Of a DNA stretch of 64,000 nucleotides, positions 24,801 through 35,686 are shown piece by piece. Position 1 is the stretch's first letter, and each line of letters starts with the position of its first letter. The notes beneath the pieces are model-generated. The model ran no database searches. It was not told the origin of the DNA and was given only the letters and a program-made list of their open reading frames with translations. Origin of the DNA: Diphasiastrum complanatum (lineage: Eukaryota; Streptophyta; Lycopodiopsida; Lycopodiales; Lycopodiaceae). The stretch spans positions 9,512,243 through 9,576,242 of the forward strand of contig CM055095.1 of NCBI GenBank assembly GCA_029204225.1, in the 5' to 3' direction. Made by a program: the position numbers and the translations under genes.

Positions 24801-27800
24801 AACTTTCCTTTCCACAACAAAAACTTGTCAACTTATTAGGTCCAAAGTTCGCCAGTCTCCTCGTGTGAGTATGGCTAGGTCACCTTGAATTTGCCCCCAT
24901 TTTGATCAACTTTCATTCAAAATTTGCCCCAAGAGAGAGGTGTGTGTGATAGTTCCCCTCCACTTATAAAATCAGCTGATCGGACTTAGAGTAGAGTTCT
25001 TCGGACAAAAAGCCTTTCGAACACTTTGCTTCCCATCTGCTAGGATTATGGCTCGATCCAACTTGTTGCCAATCTCTGAAGAGGATCTTAGTCTTTTCCC
25101 CTTTGAGGAAAAACCCAACTGATACTGGATATCACCCATGCTCAGTGAGTTTCAGTTCCAAAGGTGGCCGTCCCAAAATGAAGACCAACTGCTCCATAGA
25201 AGATCTCCCCTGAAATTGCCCTTTCCAACTTTTGACTTCCTGCTTGCGTCTGGTGGGCGTTGTCGCAAATGAAACTAACCCAAGAAACAGGCTAGCCATC
25301 CATCCTTTGCAAACATTGAGTCGTTTCGTTGTCGTTCACGTGTGAGTACTTGAATTGCAAATCCGCCCCACAGATTCTGTAGTCCTCTTTGTTTGATGGT
25401 ATCAGCCTTCAAAAGAAAAGGTTCCTTCTCGAGCCATCAGCTCCTTGTATCACAAGCAATCATGCAAACCAGGCAAAGCACGAGTACTAAGACTCACCAC
25501 GAATACATACAAGTAAGACACTCAGGCAGGTTTACTAACAAGTAACAAAGACAAGGTCCCCCTTTGAAATGGTCCTGCCAACGGACCTTTGCCTGGCCGC
25601 GCCCATACAAATCGATCACAGAATCAGCCCACATAGGACACCCCTCCAACCATCCGTGCTTTCACCATTAAGCAGCACATTGCCTCAGTCACGCCTCACC
25701 ACTTTTTGGTCGATAGCCCTTATAGCTAAACGATCGGCAGCTATCCTTGAATATACCACCCCCGTGGACGCACCCGTGCTTTCACCGTCAGGCAGCACAT
25801 TGCCTCAGTAACGCCCCCACCAAATCTAGTCGATAGCCCTTATAGCTAAACGATCGGCAGCGTACCCCCCAATCGTGGACGCACCTGTGCTTTCACCGTT
25901 AGGCAGCACATTGCCTCAGTAACGCCCCCACCAAATTTGGTCGATAGCCCTTATAGCTAAACGAATGGCAGCTATCCTTGAATATACCACCCCCGTGGAC
26001 GCACCCGTGCTTTCACCGTTAGGCAGCACATTGCCTCAGTAACGCCCCCACCAAATTTAGTCGATAGTCCTTATAGCTAAACGATCGGCAGCATACCACC
26101 CAAATCGTGGACGCACCCGTGCTTTCACCGTTAGGCAGCACATTGCCTCAGTAACGCCCCCACCAAATTTGGTCGATAGCCCTTATAGCTAAACGAACGG
26201 TGGCCATCGCGAATATGTCACCCTGCACCCCACAAGGCACAGACCGTGCTTACACCATTCTAATGGCAGCACATTGCCTCATCTGTCCTACGTGCAGACG
26301 GCGCCAGGCCCGAACCGCGGAAACTGACCGTGCTTACACCTCAAGGGCAGCACTTTGACTCATCAAGCCCCCGTCCTGCCAACCACCCCGACCGTGGACG
26401 CACCCGTGCTTACACTGTGGGCAGCACCTTGCACAACAGTTGTCTTGATGAACCCCAAACCGTGGCCATTTCCGTGAGATTCTCATAGCTGACCGGCCAG
26501 TCGGCTCTGATACCACATGTAGCACAGGCATCCCAAAGGGAGCCGGGAACCACGACTTAGCTTCCCAGCCTTCAACTCTTGCCATCCAAACCCACTTGAC
26601 ATACAAGCAGCCAACTCGCCAACAACGATCAGACTTAACCAACTTGAAGTTCCGAAAACCAACATTGAGATCCAACCTGGCGCCGTGCCAGATCGGGGGT
26701 CCCAATGTGGGTGACTTCCCTCCAAGCAAGCCGCCCGACATACATCAAACTTAACCAACTCGAAGCTTCGTTACAAACGAGTAACATCCATTCCAAGCAA
26801 GCGGTCTGACTTACATCAGACTTAACCACTGAAAGCTTCGTCACGAGCGCTGGAAGCCAACCTGGCGCCACGCCAGACTGGACAGCCATAAACAGGTAAC
26901 ATCCACCCAAGCAAGCCATCCAACTCAGCCGACAGGTTAGAGCCCGTTCCCCAAGAGCTTAACCCATTCACGTTCATGCAAGGAACACTCAGAACCACAA
27001 GCCGCGACAGATATGGAAACAACCAGTTCCTGGACCAAATGGTCCCGACAGCATACCTCTGGCGCCACGGACCGAATGGTCCCGACGGCATACCGCTGGC
27101 GTCCCGGGATACGACCCTCAGCTATGTGCCAAGTTAAAAATTTTGAAAGCGGCCTTACAACTGGCGCTTTTACCGAACACTGAAACCCAGAAGGTAATCA
27201 GAGTCAGTTTGAGGAAAATCCCACTTTATTGATAAATCTGAGAAGGTTACATTTCAAGTGTGCGACCGACCCTAGTCTCCGGGGCGCTAGCATGCCAAGG
27301 CGAGAGCCATGACAACATTCCAGCAAGGGAGGCTGAGACTTGGTTGGAGCTCGCCCTGAGTCGCAACCCGCACTCCCCTATAGTATTGGTGTGATTCGGC
27401 ACCCCCCCTCATACCAAGCACTCTACTCAAGCTGGTAAAGCACGTTTTTCTCTCTCTAGGATTTTCTCTTTCTAGAAAGTCATTTTCTCTCTCTAGATTT
27501 TATTGATCCCCAGGCTTCCTTTAATCATGCCTAGATCGTGTGAGGTGATTGCACATCGATCTGAGCTCTCTGGACTTCGCTAGAACCGATCAAAGATTTT
27601 CTGCCATAGGAACTTGGCGCCGGCTGGATTCTGGTCACAGTGGCGCCGGGAGCGGCGCTGGCGCCGTTGGCGCCTGGAGCAGCAGGGGCGCTGCTGGCGC
27701 CGGGGACATAGCTGGCGCCGATGGCGCCGGAAGTAAAGCTTGTAAAGGTAGCTTTACAACAGGAGGCCACCTTCAAGGGTGGGTTCCTAGTAAAATAAAC

Positions 27801-29774
27801 TTTACCTATGTAGTATGTACATAGGAATGGCATGTGATAAAAACTCTACCTATGTACATAGGAATGGCAGGAGACTTATTTTGAGGAGGACCATTCATGC
27901 CTAATGGTGATTGTTGAATTACCTTAGTTGGATTTGCTCTCCATCATTTGGCTTATGTGATACTTTATTTGATGTCCTATGGATAATCTATGTGGACTAA
28001 AAATAAGATTCTCTCCAACCAATTGCATTAAAATTACTTGTTTGGAACCCTTTCCTTAGAAATTAGAATCATAGTAAGATACAATTATTATTTTAGTTTG
28101 ATTGAAAATTTTGAGTACATTTCTCTCGCATTAAGAATCAAGTCTATCCAAAAAGTTAAATATTTAATATTTATTTAAAGGGTGTATGGATCAGATGAAG
28201 TTGCTGCTTTACACACAGATTGTACAAATCCTCTCTAGGTATTGAATTAAAAGAGTGTGGAAATGTAGACTTTGATTCATTCTCCATGAGCTTGGTAAGC
28301 TTGATAAGTTAGGATTCCACGTTGAACAATCAGTTAGGATCTCTCTGGAGATTAGAGAATTCAGCTCCTACCTGCATAAGACTGAGTAACGACAACATTT
28401 TGGATGGGTCTCAGGCAAATGTCTAAGATTTATATGTTGGCTCCTCTTGCTTGCTCATGTCTCTCTTTTGACACTTGTTGCAAATCGCTGTAAAGGATCA
28501 TAAGTTTGAAACTTAAACTTTGGGTGGTTAGCTTGGGCTATTTTCAGCCGCTTGCTGTTTCAGTGTAATGTTAGGGTTGTTGGCTGGCATCAGGGAAGTG
28601 GGATTCCCTCATAAGCTTGTTGCAAACTTGTATAAAATGATGAAAATCACTCTACCATAGGAGCGTGTTTGCATTCTACTAAACATCCAGTTTTTTGGGC
28701 CATTTTTGAACTTTATTCTTCCTATGTGGAAAGCTGTAGATCCTCCATTGATTTCGTTATGTCGGCCTCCATCTTAAGCTTAAGGGCCATTGGCTGCTGT
28801 AAGGTTCTCCTAAACCTTTTTGAGACCACGACTTTTAGCATATTTGTATTTTGCGAACTCGTGTCACTGCTGGTGGCTACAAAGAGTGGGGGATTCAACT
28901 CATGAGAGCTTTGTTTTAAGATTTCATCGGTTATTCTACTCATGGGCTTGCAGGGTGAGCCATTTTAGTTCTTATCGCCTTCATTTGGCTCTAAGCCCCT
29001 TTGAACATTGAGGTTTGAGCTTGTAATTTGTAGTTGTGAACGAATGTACTCATTGAGAAAAATCAATTGAAGAGAATTACAGCATGATGAAACTATAATA
29101 TAATTATATGATCCTATGAATGTTTGATTGAGTATTAATTGAAGTGTACTACAGTACTACTTTATATGTGTGTAATGCATGTGTGGTGGAAATAGATTAT
29201 GCAAAGGGAAATTTGTATAAAGATCTTTGAAAATAGTTCCTTGTTTTGGATTGATGTTTATAGCATGAAATATTTTTAGATCATGAATTTTCAAGTGAAT
29301 AATGGAAGAATCTTCAAACCATTGTTGGAGAATTTGAGTTGTGGTGGTATTAGGAAGCTGACGTCTTCAAGAGAAACTGAAATAGAAAAGAATTTACTAT
29401 TTGAATACAGGAAGTATCCGTTATACCCTACCTATTAATTTCTCCAAAACACTATAGAATATTTGGAAAAGAGATTGGAGATTTACTCTTAATGATATAT
29501 CCTTGATTTCAATTTATCCAACGCCTTTTGCCTTCTAGCAAACTTCTAAGGCAATATTATGAACTAGTACCCAGTTGAATAATCATAATAATAAAAAGCC
29601 TTCTATAGTGCAACGTACACTATCAAGCAACACTCAAAATGTACCACAACCTTATATAAAGTAAATAGGTGAAATACAAAAAAGAGATGTTCTTGAGGAC
29701 ATTAAGTCTAGCCACAAAGCTCAAAAGGGTTGGTTCCATAACATGAGTCTGGTAAATCCAATCATAACAATTTT

Positions 29775-29857
<83 letters not shown>

Positions 29858-32800
29858 GACAATATGAAGTCATCTTCTGCAGTATGCACACCGAAAATGT
29901 GTTCAAAGATGGTGCAATGAAAAGGGTGACACTACTTGTGAGATCTGCCATCAAGTGTGTACTTATGTAGCTTATCTATTTTAAAAAATTTTCAACATGT
30001 TTCTGCACCGTTTTGTCAATAAGCTTTTTATTTTTTATGCAAGGAAATTGCTTTGAAAATGCACAGAACATTGTGAGCATGCTGAGTGATGCTTAGGCCA
30101 CTACATTAGGTCAAAGTGCTGCTTCTCTGTAAAATGATATGCCTTGCCCATTCACATTTATATAACTTCAGAGGTCCACTGTATATGTTTGTCTGAGAGT
30201 TGCATGAGCTTTCTCCCCCAATTTTTGCTTGTTATATCTTTGTGTATTGCATCGTTGCATGCTATATTATAAATCATAAAGTCGTGGGTTAGTGGTCTTT
30301 TGAGACATTTCATGCACACTCAGACTTTTGAGGGTATTCCAGCTTTTGTTCTGACCAAATTTGTCATCCAGCCATACAAGAATGGCTATGAAGCTCCTGC
30401 TCAGCCAGGGATTTCTAATGACGGCTCAGTTGAGCGTCAATATGCTTCAAGGTAACAAATCTGATCATACGAGTTGGGAATGTTGGTATCTTTGCTTGTC
30501 CAACTCGTACACCAGCAAAAGTTTGATAAGTTTCTACTGACATGTAGTCCATGCAAGTCCATTCAATCTATTAGTTCAATTTCTTGTCAAAGCTTTGCTT
30601 ATTTTCAGTGTTTCATACATTTCTGAGCAGTCATTCACACAATCGACTAGGTTAGAAAAATTAATGTTGTTTGCAAAGTTGAGCTTAGGGGAGGGGGAGG
30701 GCTCAAATCTAGCATGGTCTCTATAGCAATAGCTATTGTAAGACCTCAGGTTATGGAGCAACACTTGAAACTTTGGAGATTGTTCTGCCATGTTTTGAAG
30801 CCCTGCTCATTTTAGCTTAGTTTCTTACATATTTTTTTCTTTCAATATGCAGAATGAGAGTAAAATAAGTTCTTTTTAATCACCTTTAACACGAACTTTT
30901 TGTGGCATTCAGCAATGTAAACTGGGGGGTTGATGCTCAGCATCTGGAAGTGCATGACCCAACTGTTCTTGCCATATGGGAAGCTGATTATGATGAGTAC
31001 ACCATAGAGAATGGCAGAGTTGCTGCCTGCTGTCGCTCAGCTGCTTTAATTGTAAGTGTCACTGTGGGGTGGGCAGGTATGCACTAGCTTAAAAGTTCTC
31101 TTAAAGATATACCCAAATAGGGGGTACATATGCAATAGATGATCCACAAGAGCTGAGCATAATATCTTTTGTACGTATTTTGTATCAATCCAGTTAATGA
31201 ATTTTTTTACATTTTTTTGCAGCTGATGTCTCTGCTGCTTTTACGCCATGTTCTTGGAATTGCTGCCTCTGGATCCGAAGAGGATACTTCCGCCTTTTTT
31301 GCGGTATCACACTTTGCAACGCTTCTTTCAGATCTTATTTTGATGTTGTCTATCTCCAAAAACTCTTTGCTGAGTAGAATTCATTGCTTGCAACATCTGG
31401 GGACTCAGGAGTACATAGCCACACTTTCAAAAAGGCATGCAATTTTCAGAGGTTCACATTTGTAGGAGTCATAAACTTGAACTGGATAATAACCTGCTGG
31501 GTAAATCCAATGCTATGTGCATGGGACCATCAGTATTGCACATCCTTGTAGCCATAGCTGGATAAAGTTTATGTGAATTGGGGAATGAAACAAAAATAAT
31601 AGGTCATCTCTGTTGAAGTAATTTTTACTGTTTCACTTTCTTTCACTTTATTATTAGCTCAAGTTCTAGCCGCATTGTCTGCTTCCATGTATTTTGAGTG
31701 AAAAGCAGTCACTCTGATGTTTCTGTTATTTTGACATTTGAAACCAGCTTTTTCTCGTTAAGGCAGCTGGATTTCTTCTCCCATGCTATGTTATTGCTCG
31801 AGCTGTGAGTATCTTGCAGCACAGAAGACAGCCACAGGTGAAAGTCCAAGCATTAACATTTTATAGCTATGGTGACATTTCATTTATTCTGTGGACATCT
31901 GCATTGAAGAGATCAACCTTGCAATGCGACTTTTGTACAATTTAATAGTTTGTTAGGTCCAACATTTCTCATTTTTTACTGGTCCATTTAAGTTCTAGGA
32001 TGTCTAGTAAGTAGTAGATAAGACATGTAGCTCTGTGTAGCTTTGCTACTGCAGCTTCATGGGTATAAATGCAAATTCTTATAGATATACATCATATAGA
32101 TAGTCTGTCTAGCAGTTAAGCAGTTTTGGGTGAATAGTATTGCATCTTCATAGCTATCAAGAATAAGAACAGAGTCTTGTAGATCTAAAGCATGTAGATG
32201 GTCTTTATAGCTGTGAGGCATAGTGTTTCCATAATTGTAGATTTGTAGGCATTAAAAGCTTCAATCCTCAATTAACATATATCACTCTTAGGAAATGTAA
32301 CTATCCAGATTCTTGTATGTAAGATAATGCTATCCTAATAGTTAGGTGAATCTTCTTGACTTTGTGTGGAACTGAGTTGATTGGATTGCCATGTGCCATT
32401 CTTGCCTGTGGTCCACTGGAATAGAGCTATGTTCTACATGTAGGATGGTTCTCATTAGACTCTGTTGTAGGATTATAATATAGGCAGCAAAGAGAACACA
32501 AACAACAATGATGAGATGCGCCAACTATGTCCCATTGCAAATGGACTAGGGCGCACTACATACTTATAGACAATAATCTATGCCAAAAAGCAAAAGGCGA
32601 TCTAAAAGCAACCTTAAAACAACCTAGAAGCAGTTGCCTAATTGATGTCTCTATATAAGATAAAAGCACCCAACATCTATCTATTGCAAAACTTGTGCTT
32701 TAAATCAAGCACTAGAATTTCAAACTTGAGTCTAACTAAATTCTAACTTGACTTTACTAAATATAGGTAAAGGCTTCTAGAATTAGCATGTAGGCATGGC

Positions 32801-32924
32801 CTAATAATCCTAATTAACCCTAGATGACAACATTAGGGATAACAATGTGAACATTAATTCTAAGAGTAACACACTAATACAAGTTTTAACACTAACTTAG
32901 AATTAACACTAGACTAACTTCTAA

Positions 32925-32978
<54 letters not shown>

Positions 32979-35639
32979 CGCCTCCTCCGCCTTGATGCCA
33001 CCTAGGCGGCACTCCCCTCCCCACGTTCTAGATGATAGACAGCTGCCTGCTGATGTGGCAGCGCTGCTGCCTGCCACGCAGGCAGGTGCGCTGCCTGTTG
33101 AGACAGCGGCCCCCCCGTGTCCACTCCTCTCCGCCTTCTTCTCCTACTGCTCCCTCTTCCTCTCTTACTGAGGCTCCTATTTTGGAAATGTATACTCCTA
33201 CCAGATCGTTTGAGCAATACATCCTATCCTACATTGAACAAATCATGCAGGAATCTAGCTCTCTATGGCAAGAAATGGGACAGCTTCAAGCAACTATTCA
33301 ATCGATGAATGCTGAAAGGGGAGCCCTGCCCGCCCATGAGGAGCAGGGTTATATTCTTTTAGCTGGAGACTTCAATGCCCGGACCAGACGGAGTTTCATA
33401 GAACAGAGAATAATCGTTAGCGGATAACATAGACTGCGATGATCTTGGCGACGACAATCGGCAGATGCAGAGGGTTTAGTTACAGGATATGGAGAGCAGA
33501 AGCTTCAGTTGGGTGCAGCTCATGAATTGGCCATTTATAATGGCCTACCCCTCACACACTCGTTCATTAACCCATCCTGAAGACCGTATATCACTATACC
33601 CCCCAAAACACTCTCTTGTACAGGGAAGCCCTCTTCGAACTTCTGACTCACTTCCCATACAAGCATACTTTGGTGGACCAGTCTCTCTTCCTTGTCCGGC
33701 CATCCATACCGCTGCATCCCTTGCTTTTCCATCCCCACGGCCCAAGCATCTACGACACCATCGACCTCATCACCCATGGTATGACCGAATGCAACCACCT
33801 CCACTAGAATTTGATTTATGCACGCTGCCACCTACCCCATCTGGTAAAGGACTCATCTCGTGTATACCGTAGAACCACTTGTAAGAAGAAAATCGCATAT
33901 GAGATTGACCAAGGAAAGAAGATGATGGACCTTCTCTTTAGTTCCTTATCGAGATCCTTTTGGAAGAAATTCTTACCATGAGCACATCCACCCCGGAGCC
34001 CCCGGAGCACGGATCTTAGCACGTAGGTAACCTATGCCACATCATTGTACATTGTGTCTAATGCACCTCCACTTCCCACGCCCTCATCCATAGACACTTT
34101 TGATATATTCTCCCCGGACATGGTAGAGGAAGCCATCAAACGATTATACTCACATAAATCTAAAGACATCGATGAGTTAGAGGCTGAACTTTTGAAGTAT
34201 GTTGTTGACATCCTCTCACTCCTCTCTATATTATTCAACCACGCTATCACATCTGGATTCCCATTATTTTCAGTTTGTTAGCATGATTATGATGCTTGGA
34301 TGGATGTTAGCTTGCATTTAAGGATGATGATTTTGGTGTAGCAGGGTTAGAATTGCATTTTTTGGTGTTTTAGGGTTAGATCTTGATAGGAATTCTTGCT
34401 TGTAATCATTTGTGATTGATGAGGAGGGAATTGGAGACAATACATCAATGCTAAAATCCTCTTGAAAACCAAAAAAAAAAAACCATTCACTTTTTTGCAA
34501 TTCGGGAGAGAAAAAGGGAAAATCGTCATCAGAGCTGATAGCTTTTTTGGAACAGACCCTCACAAACTTGCAGGTAGGACTGCTTTAATGCAATGCAACT
34601 CCAGTTTGAAGGGCAAAGGTTACTTCCTAGCCGTTTTCTAAAAACTTGAAAAAGCATCAAAAAACCTTTAAAAATTTTCAGCAAAAAAGAAATCGCTCTT
34701 AATTGGTTAGCAAACCTTCGCCCACCTCCCGATTGCCAAACTTGGCATTCTCAAAGGTCTGCAAGGGTTCATGCCCGATTTTGGAATCCATGTGAAGGTT
34801 AAGATGGTAAAAAGTGTCAAGTTCATCAAAAACCTTCAATTTTCAATACAATGTTGTCAGCAACCTTCGCAAGTACTACTGAAGTTTTCTCTGATTAAGA
34901 TAAGGTCCCAGAAGTCTGCGCGAATATTAGTTTGCAAAATACAAGTCCTGCGAAGGTTCTTTTTGATTCTGATCTTTTTTTATCAAAGGACATACACCTC
35001 TTTCAACAAAAATATCAGTATCTCTCTGTTATTCACCCAACCTTCGCCAAAGCTATCTTGATTACTCGATTCAAGCCAAGGAAGTTTCTAGAAGATCCAT
35101 TCCTTTTGTTGAGCAAGATCATTGCTTTTGAAGAATCTTTAGAATGTTACACTTGGGCTTGGGCTTTATTTGCCAAGTTCCATCTTAATATTACACTCTA
35201 TGTTGATGAGCTTCTATGTATGCCATTTCAATGATGATGTTGTGATTCAGTTATCAGAAAAATTGTAGAGGAGTAGTGTTTTCAAGCATGAGGGTCCGGG
35301 GCGGACGCGGCCTTTTGGCGTCCGTGTTCGATGCCCGGACGTGGGGTCGGACGCGTCCATTTTTTTTTATTTCTTTTATTTTATTTTTGGACGCTGGACG
35401 TTTCTAGTTGACGCGTCCAGCGTCCGGACGTGTTTTTTTTATTTTTTATTTTGGACGCTGGACGCGTCCAGCGTCTGGACGAGGACGCGTCCGGGTCCCA
35501 GAACGAGAGAGAGAGAGAGCTAGAGAGAGCTATGGTTTAGGGAGAGAGAGAAAGAGAGAGATGCTATTGGGTTTAGGGAGGGAGAGAGAGGGGGGGGAGA
35601 GAGATATGGTTTAGGGTTTAGGGTATAGGGAGGGAGGGA

Positions 35640-35686
<47 letters not shown>

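Larger units (their letters stand above)
23792..26517 (-). other. Non-coding internal region of the intron-1 element
   Basis: No retroviral-type domain can be found on either strand. The right third is a tandem-repeat array (25,655-26,440). Confidence 0.75.
22554..27761 (-). mobile_element. Non-autonomous LTR retrotransposon, antisense in intron 1
   Basis: Two long terminal repeats (22,554-23,791 and 26,518-27,761) flank 2.7 kb and are bracketed by the target duplication GGAGG (22,549-22,553 and 27,762-27,766). The primer binding site and polypurine tract show it reads on the - strand. The LTRs differ by about 20 substitutions in 1,240 bp (roughly 1.6%), so insertion was recent. The internal region has no gag, protease, RT or integrase; the only open frames are under 80 codons. 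It is therefore of the LARD-like type and depends on another element. The LTRs are GC-rich compared with the host intron and carry clusters of GGCGCC. Confidence 0.93.

Noticed and set aside
33535-33831. 98-codon - strand open frame in the LINE fragment
   Set aside because: It is the antisense of the endonuclease region and lacks any motif.
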